From Terriglobales bacterium (GTDB taxonomy: Bacteria > Acidobacteriota > Terriglobia > Terriglobales > Acidobacteriaceae), in contig JAATEV010000031.1 in assembly GCA_015655585.1 (NCBI GenBank), forward strand, positions 1 through 64,000: DNA of 64,000 nt. The letters run 5' to 3'. Each line of letters begins with the position of its first letter. The stretch's first letter is position 1. This document shows, in pieces, positions 16,129 to 25,119 of this stretch. The notes beneath the pieces are model-generated. The model worked only from the letters and a program-made list of their open reading frames with translations. It was not told the origin of the DNA and searched no databases. Both the position numbers and the translations under genes were made by a program.

Positions 16129-18829
16129 GCTCTTCCTCCGCGAACTCTTCATCGATATCGTTCTCTTCAAGAAGAGAAGCGTCCAGCCTGCACAGGATGC
16201 GTTGCGAGCAGCGTTCGCAGGTGGAAGGGTAGTGGTTCGGCGCGACCTGTGCGGCTCCGGAGACGAACTCCTCCGCGAGATGTTCGAGTACGCGCTGCCA
16301 GTCTTCGACCTGCGCTTCGAGGCTCGGCAGCTTCATACGTGAGAGCTTCGGAAGAATCTCGCTGCTTACCGCATAGCCCTGCAGCGCTCTTCCTTCTCCT
16401 GCACGCACCAGCCCGAACGCCACGCCGCGAAGTTTTTCAGGGTCGGAGAGAATGGCATACAAGGGAAGCTGCGGCGCGTTCGGCCTGTCCGTCAGCCAGT
16501 CGCTGGGCGAGGCTGGCCCTGTCTTGTAATCGATCAGAACCTCTCCGTTATCCATGATGTCAACGCGATCCATCCTTACACTCAAGCGTAGCGGACCTAC
16601 TCTGATGTCTTCGAACTCCTTTTCGCTCAACTTCACTTCAAAGGGAGCGCGCTCCATCTCAAGCTCAAGCCACGATCCCAGAAGGCGGTGCAGTCTCTCG
16701 GTCTGCATGGCGATGTAGGCCGCGTCCCAAGGCGTCCGGCTCAACGCGGAGGCCCTCTGTAAGGCGCGAGCGATACATTCGCCGAGCAACTCTCTGCGTG
16801 CAGACGATGTCATCTCGCGCAACGCGTGCTGCGTCTGCACACTCTCCCAGAAGAGCTCCAGAATTTTGTGGATGAGCGTGCCGCGTTCGCGTGCATCCAT
16901 GCCCGGCTCGGTCGGCTCGATCTCTGTGGACCAGAGTCGGCACTCTGCGAAGGCGCGGAATCCGCACGCCGCCTGCAACTCAAGGATTCTTGCTCCACCG
17001 TGAATTACCTCGTCCGGCAGAGGAAGGATCGGGGCTGTGTCCTCGATCTCTTCCAGCGTAACGGGCTCGCGTTTCTCTGTAGGAACGATCCACTCCGCGG
17101 ACTCAGCTTCATCGAGCGCGAGTCCGGCCAGCGCGGGCGAAGGCCGTTGTTTTCCATCGCCGGCCTTGATGGAGTAGCTGAACACAGTTGTGCTCGCGCT
17201 CTCCGCGATACGCCGGGCAATCCGTTTCGCCGATTCGCCGTCTCGCATTGCGTCCGTTCCCGGCATCTCCAACTCGCGCTGCATCTGCCACGGCAACAGG
17301 GGATTGGCTCGCGGCAGTACCGGCCAGTTGAGATCTCCTGCCCGCAGAAACCACACTGCATCGAAGGTCGCTCCCGCGGTCTCTAGGGGCCCCATGACCT
17401 GTACTGGAGCATCGTGCGATTCGGGCGCAAAGATCGTCTGCTGCGCGAGTCGCTCTGCCTCGTCTACAGCTTGCAGAAAGGACACTTGTCTTCCATCGAA
17501 GTCCAAAGTAGCCATCTCATCGAGCACGCTTTCCCATCTGCGTCTTATCTGGAACTCGATGCTGTTCTCTCCGTCGTTCGCGCCCCACATCGCGGCATCG
17601 AGCAGCTCCCGCATTCTCGCGGTACATTCTGCGTAGCTGCGAGAGGCGTTCTGCTGAAGATGACGCGTGGCAAATCTCTCTATCGCTCGCAGCGACTCCG
17701 GCAATCGACCCAGCTTCTCTCTCCGCTTCGATCTTGCGATCAGGGCGCCGAGCCACTCGACCGAGACCTCAGGCCGCAGCATTCTCGCCTGCCTCAATTC
17801 GAACGCGTCGAACTCCGCTCGCACGCCGCGTTCTGTATCGGCCATGCAGAGATACGGCGACAACAGCAGAGTGCTTACCTGCTCTGTCGGCAGCGGCCCG
17901 GCGGCCCAGCGCAAGATCGCAAGAGCGGTCGCGATCATCGGGGTTCCAGCCAGAGGTACTCCGAGCGAGAACTCGTATGGCGCTGCTGTTCTGTGCGCCT
18001 GAATGTTCTCAAGCTCCGGCGCCAGCACCTCGCAGAGAACCCTGTCAATCTCCGCCCTCTGCGTCTCCAGTCCGGGCACGATCAAGGCTACCCGCGCCTG
18101 CGGGCGCTGTTCCAGAAATGTTTTTATCCAGCGAGCCGCGATGAGGAGCTCTTCCTCCTCGCTCTGTGCCGATATCAGAATGCGAGCCTCAGGCTGCATC
18201 CGCGGCTCTATCTCTTCTACGATGGTTCCCGCTGCTTGAAACGCTTCCATCAGCCTCGTCTGCGCGGGCGTCTTCGTGTCGAATCCGGCAAGCAACACTT
18301 CATTCGAAGTCAATTGCCCGGCCTCCACGGCGTTGCGAAGCTCTCTCTCCAACTGTGCTTGCGGCAAGAGACCATCGCTGTTACAAATTCGTCCGAAGGC
18401 AGATGACCATCGCTGAAACGCCCGCGAGTCCATCGTCACGGCTGCGCGCCGCAGCTTTTCCTGGCCTTCGTACTGACACAGAAGCCTCCATGCCTCTGCG
18501 GCGATCTCCGCCAGGGAAGCGGGGCTTTGCAGGCTGGCCAACTCCCGGTCCGCCTCAAGCACGGAGCGCCACACGGCATCTTCCTGCGTGCGATTCATCA
18601 ACAGATGCGTCGTCGAACCCCGGAGTAACAGACTGCGCCAGAGGCTGGCTGTCCACGCGTCCCAGTGCAGAATCGCAGGCGGCTGCCAGTGTGTTTTGCC
18701 CAGACTGCGATTGCGCCGGTCGAAGGCACGGCGCAGCGTTCGCGCCGCGCGCTGGTTTCCCGTGACCACGGTCGCGCCGCGCTCCAACGCCTCTACAATC
18801 TCTGCGGGCAGCATCTCTCGACCGTCCAT
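16121..18829 (-). CDS. addB: AddB-type PD-(D/E)xK nuclease/inactivated helicase subunit
   Basis: About 902 residues if the ATG at 18829 is used (MDGREMLPAEIVEALERGA); the frame is open further 5' to 19033, but that would cover the divergent lipoprotein gene. The N-terminus has a degenerate nucleotide loop (VVTGNQRAARTLRRAF), and helicase motifs are eroded, as in AddB. The C-terminal third carries the nuclease motif VLIDYKTGPASPSDW and a run of cysteines (STCERCSQRILCRL) that, with an upstream Cys (LQAACGFRAFAECRLW), could bind the 4Fe-4S cluster found in AddB nucleases. It resembles the 'probable DNA repair protein' type found in several soil bacteria. Translationally coupled to addA by an eight-base overlap. 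Confidence 0.82.
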   Translation of the reverse strand: MDGREMLPAEIVEALERGATVVTGNQRAARTLRRAFDRRNRSLGKTHWQPPAILHWDAWTASLWRSLLLRGSTTHLLMNRTQEDAVWRSVLEADRELASLQSPASLAEIAAEAWRLLCQYEGQEKLRRAAVTMDSRAFQRWSSAFGRICNSDGLLPQAQLERELRNAVEAGQLTSNEVLLAGFDTKTPAQTRLMEAFQAAGTIVEEIEPRMQPEARILISAQSEEEELLIAARWIKTFLEQRPQARVALIVPGLETQRAEIDRVLCEVLAPELENIQAHRTAAPYEFSLGVPLAGTPMIATALAILRWAAGPLPTEQVSTLLLSPYLCMADTERGVRAEFDAFELRQARMLRPEVSVEWLGALIARSKRREKLGRLPESLRAIERFATRHLQQNASRSYAECTARMRELLDAAMWGANDGENSIEFQIRRRWESVLDEMATLDFDGRQVSFLQAVDEAERLAQQTIFAPESHDAPVQVMGPLETAGATFDAVWFLRAGDLNWPVLPRANPLLPWQMQRELEMPGTDAMRDGESAKRIARRIAESASTTVFSYSIKAGDGKQRPSPALAGLALDEAESAEWIVPTEKREPVTLEEIEDTAPILPLPDEVIHGGARILELQAACGFRAFAECRLWSTEIEPTEPGMDARERGTLIHKILELFWESVQTQHALREMTSSARRELLGECIARALQRASALSRTPWDAAYIAMQTERLHRLLGSWLELEMERAPFEVKLSEKEFEDIRVGPLRLSVRMDRVDIMDNGEVLIDYKTGPASPSDWLTDRPNAPQLPLYAILSDPEKLRGVAFGLVRAGEGRALQGYAVSSEILPKLSRMKLPSLEAQVEDWQRVLEHLAEEFVSGAAQVAPNHYPSTCERCSQRILCRLDASLLEENDIDEEFAEEERG

Positions 18830-18899
18830 ACCATCGGTTATACGCTCCTGCGCGTTGGAAATCCGGCACCAGCCGGTATCATGGAGCGAGGAGTTTTTC

Positions 18900-19781
18900 G
18901 TGGTCCGCAGACTCAGCTCGCTTAGCCTTCTCGCCGTCCTTCTGACAGGGTGCCATTCCTCGCCGTCTCCCTCGGGAGCCCCCTCGCAGCAGCCCAGGAC
19001 CTTCCCCATTCGCGGCAAGATCGTCGCCGTCAAAGGCGCCCAGGTCGATCTTAACGGTCAGGAGGTTCCCGGCTACATGGAGGCGATGGAGATGCCGTAC
19101 AAGCTCAAAGACCCCAGCGTGGCCAGCGAGCTTCATCCCGGCGACCTCATCTCCGCGAAGATCCTCGTCCCGCAGGACGCCAACGGCGATCCCATGCTTG
19201 ATGAGATCGTCGTCACCGGCCAGGCTCGGCCCGACTACAAACCGCCCGTGCAATACCACGTCCCGCAACCGGGAGAGCCGGTGCCCGACTTCAAACTCCG
19301 CAACCAGAACGGCGAGATCATTCACCTCTCGCAGTTCAAGGGGAAGTCGCTTCTCATCACCTTCGTCTACACGCGCTGCCCGCTGCCGGATTTCTGTGTC
19401 CGCATGAGCCGCAACTTTGCGGAGATCGACAAGGCGCTCGCGGCCGATCCTGCGCTCTACAAGCAGACGCATCTGCTGACTATCAGCTTTGACCCCGCCT
19501 ATGACACCCCCAAGGTGCTCCGCAGCTACGGCGGAGCCTATACGGGGAATTACACGAAAGAAAACTTTGCCCACTGGGACTTTGCCGTTCCCTCGGCGAA
19601 AGACCTTGCCACGGTCGATCAGTTCTTCAACGTGGGCGTCACGCCGGGCGATGCCCGCAGCCTGGACCACTCGCTATCCACCATCCTGATCGGCAAGGAC
19701 GGCAAAATCGCGGCCTGGTATCCCGGCAACGACTGGGCCATCACGGACGTCCTCAAGGACATCCGCATCGCCGCAAAATAG
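18900..19781 (+). CDS. SCO1/SenC-type copper chaperone lipoprotein with CusF-like domain
   Basis: 293 residues from the GTG at 18900, with GAGGAG six bases upstream. The N-terminus VVRRLSSLSLLAVLLTGCHSS is a lipoprotein signal with lipobox LTGC. A small domain at about 45-105 (IRGKIVAVKGAQVDLNGQEV, then PGYMEAMEMPYKL with an MxM pattern) resembles the copper-binding CusF/CopK-like fold. The SCO thioredoxin-fold domain follows, with Cys pair in YTRCPLPDFC (CX5C spacing, seen in a subgroup of SCO proteins) and the third ligand His in LDHSLSTILIG. SCO proteins insert copper into the CuA site of cytochrome oxidase. No oxidase subunit II is in the window; subunit I is at 58.7 kb. Confidence 0.88.
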   Translation: MVRRLSSLSLLAVLLTGCHSSPSPSGAPSQQPRTFPIRGKIVAVKGAQVDLNGQEVPGYMEAMEMPYKLKDPSVASELHPGDLISAKILVPQDANGDPMLDEIVVTGQARPDYKPPVQYHVPQPGEPVPDFKLRNQNGEIIHLSQFKGKSLLITFVYTRCPLPDFCVRMSRNFAEIDKALAADPALYKQTHLLTISFDPAYDTPKVLRSYGGAYTGNYTKENFAHWDFAVPSAKDLATVDQFFNVGVTPGDARSLDHSLSTILIGKDGKIAAWYPGNDWAITDVLKDIRIAAK

Positions 19782-19841
19782 TCTCTGACTCTTCGAAGAG
19801 CCGCGCACTTCCGGTATGCTGAAACAGGAGTTATTCACGTC

Positions 19842-20216
19842 ATGGCAAAGATTACGATCGTCTTCGGTGTTCTGCTCATTCTGCTCGGAGCCGTCGCCTA
19901 CGCTACCCTCGGCCACCATCCTCATACGCTGATCCCCCTGGGATTCGGTGTGCTGCTGGCCATCTTTGGAGCGCTGGCCAATACGCCTGACTCGAAGCGC
20001 CGTATGCTCTTCATGCACATCGCCGTGACGGTCGGGTTGCTTGGCTTCCTCGGCACCATTCCCGGCATCCTCGGGATGATCCAGATGGCAGGCGGTCACG
20101 CCGTTGCACGTCCTGACGCGGCAAAGGTCCAGACCATCATGGGGACGCTCTGCTTCCTCTTTGTGGCGCTGTGCGTTCGCTCGTTCATCGCCGCCCGCCG
20201 CGCCCGCGTCTCGTAG
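19842..20216 (+). CDS. Small four-helix membrane protein, unknown function
   Basis: 124 residues with four hydrophobic segments (about 5-24, 31-46, 57-80 and 97-113) separated by short loops (GHHPHT, NTPDSKRR, GGHAVARPDAAK), ending in a basic tail (RRARVS). AGGAG lies 11 bases before the ATG. It sits 60 bases after the SCO-like gene and 66 bases before an ABC exporter, all on the same strand. I do not recognise a named family beyond a generic small integral membrane protein common in Acidobacteriota and related phyla. Confidence 0.7.
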   Translation: MAKITIVFGVLLILLGAVAYATLGHHPHTLIPLGFGVLLAIFGALANTPDSKRRMLFMHIAVTVGLLGFLGTIPGILGMIQMAGGHAVARPDAAKVQTIMGTLCFLFVALCVRSFIAARRARVS

Positions 20217-20282
20217 TTACGCAAAACTTCATGGGGCCGTGGAGAAAAGAGTCCGTCCGCAGGCGTAGACTTTAACCTGTCT

Positions 20283-22190
20283 ATGTCCTCTTCCTTCGGA
20301 GCCGCCGGTTTGGGCGGCGGCATGAAAGCTCCAGATCGTCCTTCTCGCAACTCCGGCAAGTCCGCCGCTGCGGACCTTACGGCGTCGCGGCCTCGGCCAA
20401 AGATAGGCAAGGTTCTTCCCGAGGTCTGGAAGATCGTCCGGCCGCTGCGCTGGCTGCTCGCAGGCAGCTTCATCCTGATGGTCATCAACCGGTTGTGCAG
20501 CTTTGCACTGCCGATATCTTCCAAATACCTGATCAACGACGTGATGTCCAAGCATCACTTCGAGTTGCTGCCGCGGATCATCGCCATTGTTGCCTCGGCG
20601 ACCTTCATTCAGGGCATCACCACGTACACGCTCACGCGCCTGCTCTCTACCTCGGGGCAGCGGCTCATCGCCGACCTGCGTATGCGAGTGCAGCAGCACG
20701 TTGGCCGTCTACCCGTTGCCTATTACGATGAGAACCGCACCGGCACGCTCGTCGCCCGCATCATGAGCGACGTGGAAGGCGTGCGCAACCTCGTCGGCAC
20801 CGGCCTGATTGAATTCGCCGGAGGCATCCTTACCGCGATCATCGCCTTCTGCATCCTCATCCGCATCAGCAGCCGCATGACGCTGCTGACCTTCGGCATC
20901 TTCTGCATCTACGGCCTGCTTCTGCGGAAGGCCTTCACCACCATCCGCCCCATCTTCCGCGAGCGGGCGAAGATCAACGCCGAGGTCACGGGCCGCCTTA
21001 CCGAGTCGCTGGGCGGCGTCCGAGTCGTCAAGGGGTACCATGCCGAGGCCAGTGAGTCGAAGGTCTTCGCCGCCGGTGTGGACCGCCTTCTCAAGAACGT
21101 CATCAGCTCCATCACGGCGCAGTCGCTCATGACGCTTGCTTCGACCATGGTGCTCGGGATTGTTGGCGGGCTGGTGATGTATGTCGGCGCAAAGGAGATC
21201 TCCGCGCACCGCCTCGATGTCGGCGGATACGTGGAGTACACTATGCTGCTCGCCTTCATGGTGGCTCCCATCGTTCAGCTCGTCAACATCGGCACCCAGA
21301 TCACCGAGGCTCTCGCCGGTCTCGACCGCACTGCCGAGATTCTCGCCGAGACCGAAGAGGACTCCGAGCCCACGCGCACACACATGCTTGGCGCTATCCA
21401 GGGCGATGTTCTCTTCGACAACGTGACCTTCGCCTACGAGCCCGGCAAGCCCGTGCTGCATGGCATCAGCTTCGAGGCCAAACCCGGCAGCGTCACCGCG
21501 CTGGTCGGCTCCTCCGGCTCCGGCAAATCGACCATCATCTCGCTCGTCTGCGGCTTTCACAATGCGGTCGGCGGAACGATCCTCATCGACGGTATCGACC
21601 TGTCCACGGTTCGTCTCAGCAGCTATCGCGAGCAGCTCGGCGTCGTTCTTCAGGAGACTTTTCTCTTCGATGGCACCATTCGCGAGAATATTCTCTTCAG
21701 CCGCCCCAAAGCCACTGAGGAGCAGTTGATGGAGGCCTGCCGCATCGCTCGCGTCGATGAATTCGCCGAGCGTTTTCCGGAGCAGTACGACACCATCGTC
21801 GGAGAGCGCGGCGTCAAGCTCTCCGGTGGCCAGCGCCAGCGCATCTCCATCGCCCGCGCCATCCTCGCGGACCCGCGCATCCTGATTCTCGACGAGGCCA
21901 CCAGCTCGCTCGACTCCGAATCGGAGGCGCTGATTCAGGAAGGTCTCGGCTACCTCATGCAGGGTCGCACGACCTTCGTCATCGCGCATCGACTCTCCAC
22001 CATCCGCCGCGCCGACCAGATTCTGGTCATCGAAAAGGGAGTCGTTGTCGAGCGCGGAACGCACGAGTCGCTCTACCAGCTACACGGTCGCTACTATGAT
22101 CTCTACACGCGCCAGCACAACCTGGAGACCAATCTCTTCCTCGCGCCCGGTGAAGGCGACAAGGTCGAGACGGCCCCGATCAAGCGATAA
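20283..22190 (+). CDS. ABC exporter, fused membrane and ATPase domains (MsbA-like)
   Basis: 635 residues. A disordered N-tail of about 50 residues leads into six membrane spans with exporter loop signatures (IADLRMRVQQHVGRLPVAYYDENRTGTLVARIMSDVEGVR) split over about 150-190. The nucleotide-binding domain has Walker A ALVGSSGSGKST, Q-loop VVLQETFLFDGTIRENI, signature VKLSGGQRQRISIARA, Walker B ILILDEATSSLDSESE and switch FVIAHRLSTI. Family roles range from lipid A/phospholipid flipping to drug export; the sequence does not decide. The start is uncertain because no strong ribosome site precedes the ATG at 20283. Confidence 0.92.
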   Translation: MSSSFGAAGLGGGMKAPDRPSRNSGKSAAADLTASRPRPKIGKVLPEVWKIVRPLRWLLAGSFILMVINRLCSFALPISSKYLINDVMSKHHFELLPRIIAIVASATFIQGITTYTLTRLLSTSGQRLIADLRMRVQQHVGRLPVAYYDENRTGTLVARIMSDVEGVRNLVGTGLIEFAGGILTAIIAFCILIRISSRMTLLTFGIFCIYGLLLRKAFTTIRPIFRERAKINAEVTGRLTESLGGVRVVKGYHAEASESKVFAAGVDRLLKNVISSITAQSLMTLASTMVLGIVGGLVMYVGAKEISAHRLDVGGYVEYTMLLAFMVAPIVQLVNIGTQITEALAGLDRTAEILAETEEDSEPTRTHMLGAIQGDVLFDNVTFAYEPGKPVLHGISFEAKPGSVTALVGSSGSGKSTIISLVCGFHNAVGGTILIDGIDLSTVRLSSYREQLGVVLQETFLFDGTIRENILFSRPKATEEQLMEACRIARVDEFAERFPEQYDTIVGERGVKLSGGQRQRISIARAILADPRILILDEATSSLDSESEALIQEGLGYLMQGRTTFVIAHRLSTIRRADQILVIEKGVVVERGTHESLYQLHGRYYDLYTRQHNLETNLFLAPGEGDKVETAPIKR

Positions 22191-22206
22191 AGACCAGACG
22201 ATAAGC

Positions 22207-24294
22207 CTAGCTCTCGACGCCTAGCTCCCGCAGCAGAAACGCGTAGTCGAACGCGATCTCTTTCAGATAGTCGTACCGACCGCTGGCTCCGCCGTGTCCC
22301 GCATCCATGTTGATGTGCAGCAGCAGGGGAGTGTCGTTCTTCTTCAGCGTCCGCAGCTTCGCAACGTACTTTGCGGGCTCCCAGTACATCACCTGCGAGT
22401 CGTTCAGGCTGGTCTTCACCAGCATCGCCGGATACTCCCCGGCCTTCAGGTTGTCATACGGCGAATACGAACGCATATACGCAAAGGCCTCCGGCTCGTT
22501 CGGATTCCCCCACTCCTCATACTCCGCCACGGTCAGGGGCAGGGAAGCGTCCAGCATCGTATTCATCACATCGACGAACGGCACATGCGAGAGCACCACG
22601 CGAAACAGGTCCGGCCGCTCGTTCACCACAGCGCCCATCAGCAGCCCGCCCGCGCTTCCGCCTTCGATGGCGATGCGGTCCCTCGCGCCATACTTCTTCG
22701 CAACCAGCTCCTCCGCTACGGAGATGAAGTCCGTGAAGGTATTCCGCTTCACCATCATCTTGCCAGCGTCATGCCAGGCATCGCCCATCTCGCCGCCGCC
22801 GCGAATGTGCGCGTAAGCAAGCACCACGCCGCGATCCAGCAGCGAGAGCCTGCTCGAACTAAAACCAATCGGCAGCGGATACCCATACGAGCCATAGCCA
22901 TACACATACAACGGATTGCTTCCATCACGCGAGAACATGTCACGCCGATAGACCAGCGAAGCGGGAATCTTCACGCCATCCGTGGCCTCCACCCACACGC
23001 GCTCCGAAGCATACAGCGCCGAATCAAATCCTCCCGGCACCTCCTGCTGCTTCAGCAGCTCCGAGCCGCCGCTGCGAACATCGTATTCATATACCGAAGC
23101 CGGCGAGACCAGCGACGTATACGAGTAGCGATAGACATGTGTCTCGAACTCACGGTTCGCATGGGCTCCCGCCGTATACACCGGCTCGGGGAACTCGATC
23201 TCCCGCGAATGACGCAAGCTTCCGTCTTCGGCAAACTCCGCCACCGTCAACGTAGGCAGGCCGAGCCGTCTGCGCGTGCTCACGCAGAACGAAGCAAACA
23301 CATCGAAGTCCTCAAGCGGAGCCTCCGCGTCCAGCGCGACAAACTCCTTCCAGGCCTCGCGCCCCGGCGTCTCCACCGCCGCAGTGACCACGCGGAAGTT
23401 CTTGCCCACATCATTCGTCCGAATATAAAAAACTCCATCGCGATGCTCGACCGAATACTCCTGCTCATCCACGCGCGGAGCGATCATCTGGAACTCACCC
23501 TCCGGCGCATCCGCGGCAAGAAAGCGCGTCTCGCTCGTCGTGTGGCTGCCCGCCTCCATCAGCAGATACCGGCCATCTCGAGTCTTGCCCACGCCCAGGT
23601 TGAATCGCTCGTCTGTTTCTTCGTACACCTTCACATCCTGCGCCGCAGCGTCCCCAAGACGATGCCGCCACAGATGATCGTGCCGCTTCGTGACCTCATC
23701 CTCCGTCGTATAGAGGAGCGTCTGCGAATCCGCCGCCCACACGATCGAACCCACACGCTCCGCCGTATCCGGCAGGTCTTTGCCCGTAGTCAGATCGCGA
23801 ACATGCAGCGTGTACTGCCGAAAGCCCGTGTTGTCGGTCGAGTACGCCAGCTTCAGGTTGTCCGGGCTTATCGTGATCGCACCCAGCGACATAAACGGCT
23901 GCCCCACGGCCAGCTCGTTCACATCCAGCAGAATCTCCTCCGGCTGCGACTCGTCGTACTTCTCGCCAGCAGCTTTTCTGCGGCAGTGGATCGGGTACTG
24001 GCTCCCCTCGACCGTCCGCACATAGTAGAACCATCCCCGCTGCGGATAAGGAACCGACTCGTCGGTCTCCTTGATGTGCGAGAGCATCTCCGCGTACAGC
24101 TTTGCCTGTAACTCCTCCGTCGGCTTCATCGCGGCGCTGGTATAGGCGTTCTCCGCCTCCAGATACGCGATCACCTCGGGCGAAGATTTCTCCCGCATCC
24201 AGCGGTAATCGTCCTCCAGCGTGAATCCATGCAGGGTCGTCGGAGTGGGCTCTTTGCGGGCAACGGGCGGCGTCAGGGTGGTCAGGATATTCAA
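22207..24294 (-). CDS. ptrB: Oligopeptidase B-like S9A prolyl oligopeptidase family peptidase
   Basis: 695 residues from the TTG at 24292-24294, which has GGAGG five bases upstream; the frame is open to 24348 but the extra residues are unlike the family. The N-terminus PPVARKEPTPTTLHGFTLEDDYRWM matches oligopeptidase B. A seven-bladed propeller (about 70-420) precedes an alpha/beta-hydrolase domain with nucleophile GGSAGGLLMG, YGYGSYGYPL and RGGGEMGDAWHDAGK, and the catalytic His in NMDAGHGGASGRYDYLKE. No signal peptide, so cytosolic. Expected to cut after Arg/Lys in short peptides. Divergent from the DUF4142 gene with 117 bases between. Confidence 0.9.
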   Translation of the reverse strand: MNILTTLTPPVARKEPTPTTLHGFTLEDDYRWMREKSSPEVIAYLEAENAYTSAAMKPTEELQAKLYAEMLSHIKETDESVPYPQRGWFYYVRTVEGSQYPIHCRRKAAGEKYDESQPEEILLDVNELAVGQPFMSLGAITISPDNLKLAYSTDNTGFRQYTLHVRDLTTGKDLPDTAERVGSIVWAADSQTLLYTTEDEVTKRHDHLWRHRLGDAAAQDVKVYEETDERFNLGVGKTRDGRYLLMEAGSHTTSETRFLAADAPEGEFQMIAPRVDEQEYSVEHRDGVFYIRTNDVGKNFRVVTAAVETPGREAWKEFVALDAEAPLEDFDVFASFCVSTRRRLGLPTLTVAEFAEDGSLRHSREIEFPEPVYTAGAHANREFETHVYRYSYTSLVSPASVYEYDVRSGGSELLKQQEVPGGFDSALYASERVWVEATDGVKIPASLVYRRDMFSRDGSNPLYVYGYGSYGYPLPIGFSSSRLSLLDRGVVLAYAHIRGGGEMGDAWHDAGKMMVKRNTFTDFISVAEELVAKKYGARDRIAIEGGSAGGLLMGAVVNERPDLFRVVLSHVPFVDVMNTMLDASLPLTVAEYEEWGNPNEPEAFAYMRSYSPYDNLKAGEYPAMLVKTSLNDSQVMYWEPAKYVAKLRTLKKNDTPLLLHINMDAGHGGASGRYDYLKEIAFDYAFLLRELGVES

Positions 24295-24411
24295 ACAAAC
24301 CTCCAGCCGACAGAATACAGGGTTCTCTCTTCTGGTTCGACAAGGCAACCCGGCTCTGGCGCTGACGTCTGAAATGAAGTAGCATCTTGATTTTTACAGG
24401 GAGGTGCACCG

Positions 24412-25023
24412 ATGACGTTCGCTCTAAAGCAAATTGCAGTATTTGGAGTGGCAGTTCTGCTCTCTCCGGTCCTTTTGCCGGCTCAGGACCCCAGCCAGCA
24501 ATCCACGCCCGCCACCACGCAGGACTCCGGCGCCAACATTGGCGAGATGAGTCAGGCTATGCGCGACAAGATGTTTCTCCAGAAAGCAACCGAGGGAGGC
24601 ATTGCCGAGGTAAAGCTGGGCCAGTTGGCGGCCCAGAAGGGAAGCAGCGACGAGGTCAAGACCTTCGGCCAGAAGATGGTCGATGACCACACCGTGCTCA
24701 ACACCGACATCGCCTCCGTGGCCGACACTATGGGCGTTCGCCTGCCGAAGACCATCACGAAGGAAGATCAGGCCGAGTACGACAAACTCAGCGGTCTCTC
24801 CGGAAGCGACTTCGACAGGGAATACCTGATCGTCATGGTGAAGGCGCACCACACCGACCTTCACGCCTTCCGCATGGCCGCCGATCACACCGGCGACTCC
24901 TCGTTGGGCGAAACCATCGCCAAAGCGCTCAGGGTCATCCGCGAGCACACCATCATGGTCGATAAGCTTGCCCGCGATAAAGGCGTTCCCATGCCGCCAC
25001 GTCCCGGCACGCATTCTTCGTAA
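24412..25023 (+). CDS. DUF4142 ferritin-like exported protein
   Basis: 203 residues; GGGAGGTG lies five bases before the ATG. Signal peptide about 1-25 ending in LLPAQD. The mature part is helical with the DUF4142 pattern DKMFLQKATEGGIAEVKLGQ, FGQKMVDDHTVLN and YLIVMVKAHHTDLHAF, which predicts a four-helix ferritin-like bundle. The family is periplasmic, widespread and of unknown biochemical role; the His/Glu/Asp positions suggest but do not prove metal binding. Confidence 0.88.
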   Translation: MTFALKQIAVFGVAVLLSPVLLPAQDPSQQSTPATTQDSGANIGEMSQAMRDKMFLQKATEGGIAEVKLGQLAAQKGSSDEVKTFGQKMVDDHTVLNTDIASVADTMGVRLPKTITKEDQAEYDKLSGLSGSDFDREYLIVMVKAHHTDLHAFRMAADHTGDSSLGETIAKALRVIREHTIMVDKLARDKGVPMPPRPGTHSS

Positions 25024-25119
25024 GGCATTCCTGGCGGGAAGGGCTTCCCGGTGAAGCCTTTCCCGCTCGCCGCGTGGCGAACAAGCAGCTTCGTGCCGTC
25101 AGGCGTAGAATGAGCATCG

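Noticed and set aside
20709-22064. 451-codon minus-strand ORF opposite the ABC exporter
   Set aside because: Asp/Glu/Gly-rich antisense frame over intact Walker A, LSGGQ and Walker B motifs on the plus strand.
22294-24111. 605-codon plus-strand ORF opposite oligopeptidase B
   Set aside because: High GC makes long antisense frames. The product is Arg/His-rich and without domains, whereas the minus strand encodes a complete S9 peptidase.
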